DNA of 41,448 nucleotides from Acidobacteriota bacterium (GTDB lineage Bacteria; Acidobacteriota; Terriglobia; Terriglobales; Acidobacteriaceae): NCBI GenBank assembly GCA_021804655.1, contig JAJZHE010000007.1, positions 1 to 41,448 of the forward strand, read 5' to 3'. Shown piece by piece: positions 32,248 to 41,315 of this stretch (position 1 is its first letter; each line of letters starts with the position of its first letter). The notes under the pieces were generated by a model. It saw only the letters and a program-made list of their open reading frames with translations, ran no database searches and was not told where the DNA came from. The position numbers and the translations under genes were made by a program.

Positions 32248-34095
32248 ATGAATGAACCCATAAAAGAAATTGACGAGCAGATCGGCAACAAGCCCTCCAG
32301 TCAGGCATGGGCAGACCGTTTGAGCGCATTGCGCAATATACCTCCCGTTCTGAAGTTCGTCTGGCAATCCGGTCCTTCCGTCGTCTTCTGGAATATCACT
32401 CTCCGCATTGTCGTTGCCTTTTTGCCTGTCGGCGTGGGCATCATCGGTCGTTACATTATCGATGGCGTCAATCACATTCGCCTGCAAGAGCCGCTACCGC
32501 AGCACTTCTGGTGGCTGGTTGCCGGAGAAATGATTTTGGCAATTGCGATCGGCATTCTTCTGCGCATGGTGGATTATCTGGACAGCCTGCTTGCAGATCG
32601 GTATACGCATCATGTCAGCGTAGAGGTGATGCGCAAAGCGGCTGCGCTCGACGTCACCGTCTATGAAGACCCGGTCTTTTATGACCGTCTGGAGCGCGCT
32701 CGGGTGCAGGCAACGGATCGTCTGGCCATGATTCAGATGATGGGGCGTCTGATTCAGCAGAGTGTGACCGCTATTGCGTTTTCCGCGGTTCTCGTCCGCT
32801 ATTCGCCGCTGCTGCTGGCGCTGCTTGTGCTTGGCATTGTGCCTGCGTTTCTTGGTGAAAGCCACTTTGCATTCCTTTCGTATGCCAAAAATCTGCGGCA
32901 GACTCCGCTGCGTCGCCAGATGGATTATCTTCGTCAGGTTGGAGCCAGCAAGGAAGCGGCCAAGGAGCTGAAGCTCTTCAACTTGAGCGGATATCTGACA
33001 GACCGCTTCAGCGCGCTCTCGCTGCATCTTTATCACGAGAATGTCGAACTCAATCGCCGCCGACTTTTCTGGGGCGGACTGCTGGCGCTTCTTGGCCAGT
33101 TTGGCTATTACGCTGCCTATGGTTTGAGCATCTATCGCACCATTCAAGGGCGATATACGGTGGGCGACCTCACGCTGATTACCACCGCCATTCTGCAGGC
33201 GATGAGCAATATACAGATGGTCTTTTCCACGGCTTCAGGCGTTGCCGATCAGGCATTATTCCTTACCGACCTGATTGCGTTTTTTGAGATGAAGCCTCGC
33301 GTTGAGTCGCGCGAAGATGGACTCCGTGCGCCTCGACCCATTCGACGCGGCTTCGAGTTTCGTAATGTCTCCTTTGCATATCCCGGCACCACTCGTCGGG
33401 TTTTGAGCGATTTCAATTTCACCTTGTCGCCTGGCGAGCGCATTGCATTGATTGGCGAAAACGGTCAGGGAAAAACAACCGTCGTCAAGCTGATCACGCG
33501 ACTCTATGATCCAACCGAAGGACAGATTCTGCTGGATGGAGTTGATCTGCGCGAATACGATCTGGATGATTTGCATGCGGAAATGGGCGTCATCTTTCAG
33601 GACTTCATGCGCTATGAAATGACTGCGAGAGAAAACATCGCCGTCGGTCGCGTGGAGCTTCCGCACACTCCTGAAGAGATTACGAATGCAGCGGAGAAGA
33701 GCCTCGCTGCCAGCGTGATTGCGAAGTTGCACCACGGCTACGATCAAATGCTCGGGCGGCGCTTCGAAGGCGGTGTTGATCTTTCAGGTGGCGAGTGGCA
33801 GCGTCTTGCGCTTGCACGAGCCTATCTGCGCGACGCGCAGCTTCTCATTCTGGACGAGCCAACGGCTGCTCTTGACGCGCGCAGCGAGATGGAGGTCTTC
33901 GAGCGCTTTGCCGATCTTACCCGGAACAAGATGGCGCTCCTGATCTCGCATCGGTTTTCCACGGTCCGGATGGCGGATCGTATTGTTGTTCTTGAAGGTG
34001 GACGCCTGGTTGAAGAAGGAACGCACCATCAACTGATGAGTTCTGGCGGAAGATACGCATCCATGTTTGAGATGCAGGCCGCTAGCTACCGCTGA
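32248..34095 (+). CDS. ABC exporter with fused membrane and ATPase domains
   Basis: A 615-residue half-transporter that would work as a homodimer. The membrane domain (about 35-330) has six hydrophobic segments (VVFWNITLRIVVAFLPVGVGI; FWWLVAGEMILAIAIGILL; ALLVLGIVPAFL). The ATPase domain (about 365-605) shows Walker A GENGQGKTT, Q-loop VIFQDFMRY, signature DLSGGEWQRLALARA, Walker B LLILDEP and H-loop LISHRF. The type is that of lipid, peptide or glucan exporters (as NdvA/ChvA, which export cyclic beta-1,2-glucan). Since its stop is 6 bp from the glucan-synthase relative, glucan export is the natural guess, but ABC sequence alone cannot prove the substrate. No clear promoter was found in the 168 bp upstream. 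Confidence 0.88.
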   Translation: MNEPIKEIDEQIGNKPSSQAWADRLSALRNIPPVLKFVWQSGPSVVFWNITLRIVVAFLPVGVGIIGRYIIDGVNHIRLQEPLPQHFWWLVAGEMILAIAIGILLRMVDYLDSLLADRYTHHVSVEVMRKAAALDVTVYEDPVFYDRLERARVQATDRLAMIQMMGRLIQQSVTAIAFSAVLVRYSPLLLALLVLGIVPAFLGESHFAFLSYAKNLRQTPLRRQMDYLRQVGASKEAAKELKLFNLSGYLTDRFSALSLHLYHENVELNRRRLFWGGLLALLGQFGYYAAYGLSIYRTIQGRYTVGDLTLITTAILQAMSNIQMVFSTASGVADQALFLTDLIAFFEMKPRVESREDGLRAPRPIRRGFEFRNVSFAYPGTTRRVLSDFNFTLSPGERIALIGENGQGKTTVVKLITRLYDPTEGQILLDGVDLREYDLDDLHAEMGVIFQDFMRYEMTARENIAVGRVELPHTPEEITNAAEKSLAASVIAKLHHGYDQMLGRRFEGGVDLSGGEWQRLALARAYLRDAQLLILDEPTAALDARSEMEVFERFADLTRNKMALLISHRFSTVRMADRIVVLEGGRLVEEGTHHQLMSSGGRYASMFEMQAASYR

Positions 34096-34101
34096 GGACA
34101 C

Positions 34102-37100
34102 ATGAACGAACAGACATCCACATCCTCGATAACTCATGCTGTGCCGCCTGCGCTGTTGGAATCTCTGCGAGAAGCCGCGCGTTTGGCGTCGTCGTGGGAG
34201 GTCGTTCCATGGCCCAGAAACCGCTCGCAGTTTTCTGATCGTTCAGAGGCGATGACCGCATCGCTGCGCAAACTAGAAAAGGATTTTGCACGCTTTCCGG
34301 TAGACAATATTCCTTCTCACCAGCCACTCCGGCGTAGTGCATTTCTTGAGATGCAAAAAGGGATACGCCTGCTACGCTCTGCGCTTGCCGATCATCCGCA
34401 CGAAGCTGAGACGCTCCCCCGGCTCGTCTCCGGAGCGACGCCGGATGAACCAAGAATCTCTGGTCTTGCGCATCTTTATCTGGAGCGGTCAAGTCATCAA
34501 TTCAAGGTTAAAACGCTGCTTGTATTCCTCGATGAGCTTCAAAAGTTTGAAACGCTGCTCTACAAAGAAATCTGGCAACTAGGCTCCCACCTGAAGTTCG
34601 CTCTCCTGGAGACGCTTCTCAGAGACGCACAGGTTCTGATGGATGCCTCCGACTGCGAAGACCTGGCACAGCGTGTGATGAACGGCCTGGAGAGCCTGCG
34701 CCAGATCGCACTCGTGGACTGGACTGGCATTCTCGAATCGCGCATCGCCTTCGACTCGATTCTGCTGCATGATCCGACCGGCACCTATGCCGAGATGGAT
34801 TTCGAAAGCCGGGAGCTGTATCGCAGGCGCGTGGCGTTTCTTGCCCGCTACTCCGACTTCGGCGAGCTGCGCGTTGCGCAGGCGGCACTGGATATGGCAA
34901 AGAATGCCAAGGATGACCCTGCGCAACAGGCGCGCACCAATCTGCGCCGCCGACATGTGGGCTATTACCTCATCGATCAGGGCTTTGCATCGCTTCGCAT
35001 GCGGATCGGATTTCACCCACCTCTGATCTGGCGGATTCGTGAGAGCGTTCGTTCCGCAGCTGATGAGTTTTATATCGGCGGGATTCTTATCCTGACCATT
35101 CTTCTTACCGCTTTGCCGCTTTTTCCGCTTGCCGCCTACGATCATGTGTGGGGAGAGCTTCTGCTGGCGCTGCTGCTGCTGTTGCTGCCCGCCTCGCAAG
35201 CCTCGGTCGAGCTGGTGAACACGGTCATCAGCGCGTGCTTTGAACCTTCTCCGCTGCCGCGACTGGATTTCAGCACAGCGATTCCAGCCGAGTGCTCTAC
35301 GCTTGTCGCGGTGCCGACGCTACTGCTCAATGTCGAACAGGTTCGCGACCTCTTTAACAGCCTGGAAGTTCGCTATCTGGCCAATCGCGACCCTCACCTT
35401 CATTTCGCGCTGCTCACGGACCTTCCCGATTCGATCAGCAAACCCAACGACAAGGACGCGCATCCGCTGGTGGACCTGGCGATTCAGCTCACGGAGGAGT
35501 TGAATCGCAAGTACGCTCCCGCGCGCAGAGGCGAATTCCTTCTGCTCCATCGCCATCGTATCTTCAATCACAGGCAGGGAGCGTGGATGGGCTGGGAGCG
35601 AAAGCGGGGCAAGCTGCTTGACCTGAATAAATTTCTGATCGGCGAGTTTGACGCGTTTCCCATCAAGGCGGGCAATCTTGCAATGCTCACGAGCATTCGC
35701 TATGTATTGACCCTCGATTCTGATTCCCAGCTCCCGCGTGGCTCCGCGTCCCGGCTGATCGGGGCCATGGCGCATCCGCTGAATCAGGCAATCATCGATC
35801 CCGCATCGCGCGTGGTCGAAACCGGCTATGGCATACTCCAGCCCCGAGTCAGCGTCACCGTTCACTCGTCCATTCGGTCGCGCATGGCGAATATCTTTTC
35901 AGGTCAGACGGGACTGGATATCTATACGCGCGCGGTTTCCGATACGTATCAGGATCTCTTTGGTGAAGGCATCTTTACCGGTAAAGGTATCTATGAACTG
36001 GAGACGCTTCACGCCGTTCTCAATCGTCGCTTCCCGCGCAATGCGCTGCTGAGCCACGATTTGATTGAAGGCGCCTACGCGCGCGCGGGCCTGGTTACGG
36101 ATGTCGAACTGATCGACGATTATCCATCCCATTACAGCGCCTACAGCAGGCGGAAACACCGTTGGGTTCGCGGCGACTGGCAGATTGTGCAATGGATCTT
36201 CGGGCGCGTCCCGGAAGAGTCGGGACGCATGGTGCCCAATCCGATCTCCTTCGTTTCGCGCTGGAAGATTCTTGACAACCTGCGCCGCTCGCTCGTCGAT
36301 TCCGCTCTCTTCCTGTTTTTGATTGCGGCATGGTTAGTTCTGCCCGTTTCGCCGCTCTACTGGACGTTGCTGATTGCAGCGCTTCTGGTGGCGCCGACGC
36401 TGTTGCAGTTTGTCGTGAGCCTCATCCGCATCGGCGCGGCCACCACAAAGACCATGACGATCGGCGAGGCGATCGCCGCACTTGGCCGCAACCTGCTCAT
36501 CACGCTGTTGAATCTTCTTCTTCTGCCGCACCAGGCATTGCTCGGTTTCGACGCGGTGCTGCGTTCGCTTGTGCGCGGCTGGATCACCGGCGAACGCTTG
36601 CTGGAGTGGGAGACAGCGGCACAGGCCGAGGAGACGCGACATCGCAGGACGCCCGTGGATCGCTATATGGCCTGGGTTCCTGTGGTTGCGCTCCTGCTGG
36701 CCGGTGGCCTCTGGCTGGACCGTGCGCATCGTAGCGCGCTCTTTGTCGCAGCGCCGTTCCTTGCGGGATGGCTCCTGGTGCAAGTGCTGATTGCATGGCT
36801 GAACCGGATGCCGGGGGCACAGAAGCGGACGATCACGCTGGCAGAACGCGGCCTGCTGCTTGGCCACGCGCAGCGCATCTGGAGCTATTTCGATCACTTC
36901 GGTTCTGCCGCGCACAATTATCTGATTCCAGACAACGTGGAAGAGGATGAATTTCGAGAAGCTGCGCGCGTCTCGCCCACGAATATCGGCTTGCTCCTGA
37001 ATGCGCGTCAGGCAGCATGCACATTCGGCTTTTTGACTTTGCCGGAGTTTGCCGAGCGTACCGAAAACTCCCTGGCAACGATCGATCGCCTGACGAAGTT

Positions 37101-38592
37101 CCGCGGCCACCTTTACAACTGGTACGACACGCGCACCTGCAAACCGCTCGATGCAGCACCCTTTGTCTCCACGGTCGACAGCGGCAATTTTGTTGCCTCG
37201 CTTCTGACGCTTGCCGCCGGCACACGCTCACTGCTGGAATCGCCTTTGCTCCCAAGGCAGTTGCTGCAAGTCTTCCCCGTCTTTCGTTCGCTTGCGGCAA
37301 ATGATCCAGCGCTCCATCGATTCTTTGCCGAGCATCCGATGCCCACCGATTCTGCCGCGACAGAAGCGTGGCTGAACTGGCTGCATGGATGCGCCCACTC
37401 CGGCGATGTGCAGAACGCCTCGGTGAGCGTGCTTGCGGGCGATCTGCAGGCGCGGCTTGTTGCGCTCACACACCTGCTGGCGGAGTTTGTGCCGTGGGTG
37501 TCTCCAGATCACTCCGATGTCCGCAGGCTGCTCACATGGGATGCGCAGACGCTCTCCACCGCCTCCCTGCTGGAGTTTACCGGCAGTACCCAAGTGATTC
37601 AAGCCCAGCTTCAGCAGCTTTGCAGCCAGTCGCAATCGGAAGCCGAGAGAGAGGCAGTCGAAAGCTGCCTGCATGCAACCACCCAGGCGCTCGCCGCGCA
37701 GAGCCGGTTGCTTGAAAAGCTGAGAAAGATCGCGACCCGCGCCGAAGAGCTTGCCACAGCAACCGAGTTCGCTTTCCTTGTTCATCCGGATCGCAAAGTG
37801 CTCTCGATCGGGTGGGATGTGAAGGAGGGGAAGATTCACGAGTCCTGCTACGACATGCTTGCCTCGGAGGCGCGTATCGCCACGTTTCTGGCGGTTGGCC
37901 GCGGAGACCTGCCGCAACAAAGCTGGTTCCGATTGGCGCGGGATCATGCCCACGCCTTCGGGCGATTTGCTCTGATCTCCTGGACAGGCACCATGTTTGA
38001 GTATCTGATGCCTGCGCTCTGGATGCGCACCTTGCCCAATACGCTGTTAGCCGGCACACAGAACGCAAGCGTACACATTCAGAAAGCATGGGCGCGCAAG
38101 CATCGCATTCCCTGGGGCATCTCCGAGTCTGGATTTGCGGAACGCAACGACTCAGGCCACTACGGCTACTTCGCATGGGGAATTCCGGATATCGCGCTGG
38201 CATGGGAGGCCAAGGCCGGACCTGTCGTCTCGCCGTACTCCACGTTTCTTGCGCTCAGCGTCGATCCCCGCGCGGTGATCAAGAACCTTCAACTCTTGCA
38301 GGCTGCTGGATGGAGTGGGCGCTACGGCCTCTATGAAGCGATTGATTACAGCCAATCGCAGCGCAATCCCGAACCTGTTCGAGAGTGGATGGCGCACCAC
38401 CTGGGCATGTCGCTGCTTGCCATCCAAAATCATCTCTTCGATGGACAGGTCCAGGATTGGTTTCATGCCAATCCGCTTGTGCAATCCGTAGAGTTGCTGC
38501 TGAACGAGATGCCTGCGCGTAAAGCTGCTTTGAAGGCAGCGCTCGAACTTTTTTCGCGCCCCGTTCCACGCGAGACAGTCGAGCCGCAATGA
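34102..38592 (+). CDS. Cyclic beta-1,2-glucan synthase-like protein (GT84 + glucoamylase-like domain, no GH94)
   Basis: A 1496-residue inner-membrane protein; GAGGA lies 4 nt before the ATG. A helical cytoplasmic N-terminus (1-320) leads to membrane segments (about 324-345, 350-375) and a GT84 glycosyltransferase core with metal motif LTLDSDSQLPRG (about 537-547), GEGIFTGKGIYELE, SHDLIEGAYAR (catalytic-acid region) and RKHRWVRGDWQ (QxxRW-like, about 684-694). More membrane helices follow (733-773, 793-812, 857-898). The C-terminal part (about 1206-1450) is a glucoamylase-like domain as in the middle of NdvB/ChvB (the GH189-type cyclising domain), with FEYLMP, WGISESGF and YMAHH-like WMAHHLGMSLLA. 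Classical enzymes are about 2800 residues and continue with a GH94 phosphorylase domain; here the protein ends directly after LLLNEMPAR. Confidence 0.85.
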   Translation: MNEQTSTSSITHAVPPALLESLREAARLASSWEVVPWPRNRSQFSDRSEAMTASLRKLEKDFARFPVDNIPSHQPLRRSAFLEMQKGIRLLRSALADHPHEAETLPRLVSGATPDEPRISGLAHLYLERSSHQFKVKTLLVFLDELQKFETLLYKEIWQLGSHLKFALLETLLRDAQVLMDASDCEDLAQRVMNGLESLRQIALVDWTGILESRIAFDSILLHDPTGTYAEMDFESRELYRRRVAFLARYSDFGELRVAQAALDMAKNAKDDPAQQARTNLRRRHVGYYLIDQGFASLRMRIGFHPPLIWRIRESVRSAADEFYIGGILILTILLTALPLFPLAAYDHVWGELLLALLLLLLPASQASVELVNTVISACFEPSPLPRLDFSTAIPAECSTLVAVPTLLLNVEQVRDLFNSLEVRYLANRDPHLHFALLTDLPDSISKPNDKDAHPLVDLAIQLTEELNRKYAPARRGEFLLLHRHRIFNHRQGAWMGWERKRGKLLDLNKFLIGEFDAFPIKAGNLAMLTSIRYVLTLDSDSQLPRGSASRLIGAMAHPLNQAIIDPASRVVETGYGILQPRVSVTVHSSIRSRMANIFSGQTGLDIYTRAVSDTYQDLFGEGIFTGKGIYELETLHAVLNRRFPRNALLSHDLIEGAYARAGLVTDVELIDDYPSHYSAYSRRKHRWVRGDWQIVQWIFGRVPEESGRMVPNPISFVSRWKILDNLRRSLVDSALFLFLIAAWLVLPVSPLYWTLLIAALLVAPTLLQFVVSLIRIGAATTKTMTIGEAIAALGRNLLITLLNLLLLPHQALLGFDAVLRSLVRGWITGERLLEWETAAQAEETRHRRTPVDRYMAWVPVVALLLAGGLWLDRAHRSALFVAAPFLAGWLLVQVLIAWLNRMPGAQKRTITLAERGLLLGHAQRIWSYFDHFGSAAHNYLIPDNVEEDEFREAARVSPTNIGLLLNARQAACTFGFLTLPEFAERTENSLATIDRLTKFRGHLYNWYDTRTCKPLDAAPFVSTVDSGNFVASLLTLAAGTRSLLESPLLPRQLLQVFPVFRSLAANDPALHRFFAEHPMPTDSAATEAWLNWLHGCAHSGDVQNASVSVLAGDLQARLVALTHLLAEFVPWVSPDHSDVRRLLTWDAQTLSTASLLEFTGSTQVIQAQLQQLCSQSQSEAEREAVESCLHATTQALAAQSRLLEKLRKIATRAEELATATEFAFLVHPDRKVLSIGWDVKEGKIHESCYDMLASEARIATFLAVGRGDLPQQSWFRLARDHAHAFGRFALISWTGTMFEYLMPALWMRTLPNTLLAGTQNASVHIQKAWARKHRIPWGISESGFAERNDSGHYGYFAWGIPDIALAWEAKAGPVVSPYSTFLALSVDPRAVIKNLQLLQAAGWSGRYGLYEAIDYSQSQRNPEPVREWMAHHLGMSLLAIQNHLFDGQVQDWFHANPLVQSVELLLNEMPARKAALKAALELFSRPVPRETVEPQ

Positions 38593-38634
38593 ACGGCTAA
38601 TCCGTGCTGTAAAAGGGTACTCTTGGTGCAGGCT

Positions 38635-41259
38635 ATGAATGATCGCGAGCTTCTGCAAATCATCCGCCGCGCCCCCGACCAACGGGCTGGCTATAAGCAA
38701 CTGATCCAGGCGCTCGGCATTGGCCATGGTGGTGCGCGTCGCCTGCTTCGCGAGCGCCTCCATGCCCTTGTCGCAGCCGGCGAACTCATCGCTACCACCG
38801 ACGGCGGATGGGCTGTTGCCGATGCGCAGCAACGCTCTGTGCACACGCGCGACAACCTGATTGCCGGACGCATCGATCTGCACCGCGATGGATTCGCATT
38901 TGTGCGTCCCAACGCTTCCGGAGGTCATCCGGGCCAGACGGAAGATATTTTTATTCCACCATCCGAGATTCACTCCGCAATGCAAGGCGATCAGGTGCTG
39001 GTCGAACTGGATCGACGCAGTGCATCCGCACGACCATCCGGACGCGTTGTGCGGGTTATGGAGCGTCGTAACCCTACCATTGTTGGCACGTTTCACGACG
39101 CACGCAAGCGCCATCGCAGTGGCTCCTCCGCCGCTCCATCACGCGGCCACTGGGTCACTCCGTTCGATTCGCGCATGGCGCAGCCGATCCTCATCTCCCC
39201 CGATGCGCCGTTGCCCGAACCCACTGCCGATACACGCAATCGCGTACTCGATGACCTGGCGCTGCGTGCGGCGCAATACGACAGCCTCGACGGTTTGATC
39301 GTCGATGTGGAAATCACCGCCTGGCCTTCCACGACTCGTCCCGCGCAGGGACGCGTGATTGAAGTGCTTGGCCACCCGGATGACTTTGGCGTCGATGTGG
39401 AGATCATGCTCAGGAAGCATCAGCTTCCGCGCATCTTTCCCGACGGTGTGCTGGCCGAGGCTCGTGCTGTTGCCATGCCTGACCCTCCCAGTGCCGACAC
39501 GCAGGAGACGGCGCGCCGTGAGGACTTCCGCCATCTTCCCATCGTCACCATTGACGGAGAGTCGGCGCGCGACTTTGACGATGCGGTCTTTGTGCGGCGG
39601 CTCGGCCAGGATGCGCAGGCTGGCTGGGAGCTACAGGTGCACATCGCCGATGTCTCCCATTACGTGCGCCCTGGCACCGATCTCGATCTGGAGGCGCGCC
39701 TGCGCGGCACCAGTGTCTATTTTCCTGATCGCGCAATTCCCATGCTGCCGCACGAGCTTTCCACGGGCATTTGTTCCCTGCGTCCAGACGAAGATCGTTT
39801 TGTACTCAGTTGCATTCTTCAACTTGACCATGCAGCCAATATTCTCAGTTTTCGTATCGCGGAAGGCATCATCCGCTCGGCTACGCGCATGACCTATACC
39901 CAGGTGCATCGCATTCTTGAGGGCGACCCGGAGATACGCACACAGTTTGCTGCGCTTGTGCCCGCATTTGAATCCATGCGCACGCTCGCCGGCACAATGA
40001 ATCAGCGACGCTCTGAACGCGGCAGCATCGATTTCGATTTACCGGAGCCGGTGATCGAGTTCAACTCCGAAGGCCAGATGGAGAGCGTGCGTCGCTCCGA
40101 ACGGACATGGGCCAATCGACTGATTGAGGAATTCATGCTGGCGGCAAATGAATGCGTTGCCGCATGGATTGAGGACCTGGCCTTGCCCAGCCTTTATCGC
40201 ATTCACGAGCAGCCCGATCCACGGCGTGTCGTGGATTTTGAAGAAGCGGCGGCTGCCTTCGGTCACTCGCTCGGCATCGGCGCCCTGCCCGTTCGTCGTT
40301 TCCAGCCACGCGGCGACCGGCGGGAGCAGCAGCGGCGCGGCCACAATCCACGCGAGGCGCGCGTTATTGAGCTGCCGGAGCACATTGACGTCACGCCACA
40401 GATGTATCAGCGCCTGGCAGCGCGCATCAGCGGGCATCCTGAAGAACGCATTTTGAACCACTTGATGCTGCGCTCGCTGAAGCAGGCGCGCTACTCCGAG
40501 ATCAACGAGGGGCATTTTGCTCTGGCCGCGCCCAGCTACACACACTTCACCTCGCCCATTCGCCGTTACCCTGACCTGATCGTCCATCGCATTGCCAAGG
40601 CCGCTCTGCAAGCGGGTGCGAACGCCGCGCAGGAGGTCAACCATGATCGCCTGCAATCGCCGTGGCAACTCGATATCGCCGCAAGACAGCACACTCGTCC
40701 ACTTCGTTCGACAGCGCAGCGTGCCTTGATGCAAGCACCGATTTCGCTTGCAGAACTTTCTGCGATCGCAGCTGAATCTTCCCAGGCGGAGCGCCGTGCC
40801 GCAGAGGCCGAGCGTGAACTGATCGAGTGGAAGAAACTGCGTTTCATGCAGGATCGTGTGGGGGAAGATTTCAATGCGATCATCCTGAACCCGGCAAAGT
40901 TCGGCCTCTTTGTCGAACTGGACGGTTTGTTTGTCGAGGGATTGATTCCCATCGAAACATTGCCGGGCGACCGCTACACCTATCGCGAAAATACGCGCGA
41001 GATTGTGGGCACGCAGACCGGTCGCTGCTTCCGATCGGGCGACCGCGTCCATGTGCTCCTTGATCGCGTGCTTGCCTTCGAGAGGAAACTCCAGTTTGCC
41101 ATCCTCGACGACTCCCCGCGAGCACGTAAAACCGCGCCATCCAAAGCGAAAAAAACGGCTAAAAATCATGGAGCCATGCCCGCTGCTCCGAAGTTTCGCC
41201 CACCCAAATCCAGCAAAAAGAAATCGAACCGAAAAAAGAAGCAAAAGGGGCGCGGATAG
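38635..41259 (+). CDS. rnr: Ribonuclease R (RNB-family 3'-5' exoribonuclease)
   Basis: RNase R degrades structured RNA processively in mRNA and rRNA turnover. The protein (about 874 residues) has an N-terminal winged helix (LLQIIRRAPDQRAGYKQLI), cold-shock-like domains, a catalytic RNB domain (GESARDFDDAVFVRR with Asp313/315/316; ELSTGICSLRPDEDRF; HFTSPIRRYPDLIVHR) and an S1 domain (GEDFNAIILNPAKFGLFVEL). A lysine-rich tail (KAKKTAKN...KSNRKKKQKGRG) follows. An Arg-rich insertion interrupts RNB (GDRREQQRRGHNPRE). Starts are ambiguous: ATG 38635 (used), GTG 38626 and TTG 38623 (track) all follow AAAAGGG at 38611-38617. It is 30-40 bp after the glucan-synthase stop, so read-through is possible. 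Confidence 0.95.
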   Translation: MNDRELLQIIRRAPDQRAGYKQLIQALGIGHGGARRLLRERLHALVAAGELIATTDGGWAVADAQQRSVHTRDNLIAGRIDLHRDGFAFVRPNASGGHPGQTEDIFIPPSEIHSAMQGDQVLVELDRRSASARPSGRVVRVMERRNPTIVGTFHDARKRHRSGSSAAPSRGHWVTPFDSRMAQPILISPDAPLPEPTADTRNRVLDDLALRAAQYDSLDGLIVDVEITAWPSTTRPAQGRVIEVLGHPDDFGVDVEIMLRKHQLPRIFPDGVLAEARAVAMPDPPSADTQETARREDFRHLPIVTIDGESARDFDDAVFVRRLGQDAQAGWELQVHIADVSHYVRPGTDLDLEARLRGTSVYFPDRAIPMLPHELSTGICSLRPDEDRFVLSCILQLDHAANILSFRIAEGIIRSATRMTYTQVHRILEGDPEIRTQFAALVPAFESMRTLAGTMNQRRSERGSIDFDLPEPVIEFNSEGQMESVRRSERTWANRLIEEFMLAANECVAAWIEDLALPSLYRIHEQPDPRRVVDFEEAAAAFGHSLGIGALPVRRFQPRGDRREQQRRGHNPREARVIELPEHIDVTPQMYQRLAARISGHPEERILNHLMLRSLKQARYSEINEGHFALAAPSYTHFTSPIRRYPDLIVHRIAKAALQAGANAAQEVNHDRLQSPWQLDIAARQHTRPLRSTAQRALMQAPISLAELSAIAAESSQAERRAAEAERELIEWKKLRFMQDRVGEDFNAIILNPAKFGLFVELDGLFVEGLIPIETLPGDRYTYRENTREIVGTQTGRCFRSGDRVHVLLDRVLAFERKLQFAILDDSPRARKTAPSKAKKTAKNHGAMPAAPKFRPPKSSKKKSNRKKKQKGRG

Positions 41260-41274
41260 CCTGTTCCGCACCCC
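41247..41274. terminator. Hairpin after rnr
   Basis: GGGGCGCGGA pairs with TCCGCACCCC (one mismatch) around an 8-nt loop, overlapping the rnr stop. No clear T run follows, so it is a weak terminator candidate between convergent genes. Confidence 0.4.
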
Positions 41275-41315
41275 CTGTCACTGATTTTGCTCTCGTAGCT
41301 TCAAGCCATCATCGG

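Noticed and set aside
38152-39114. 320-aa minus-strand ORF over the end of the glucan-synthase gene and the start of rnr
   Set aside because: Antisense to two supported genes and lacking motifs.
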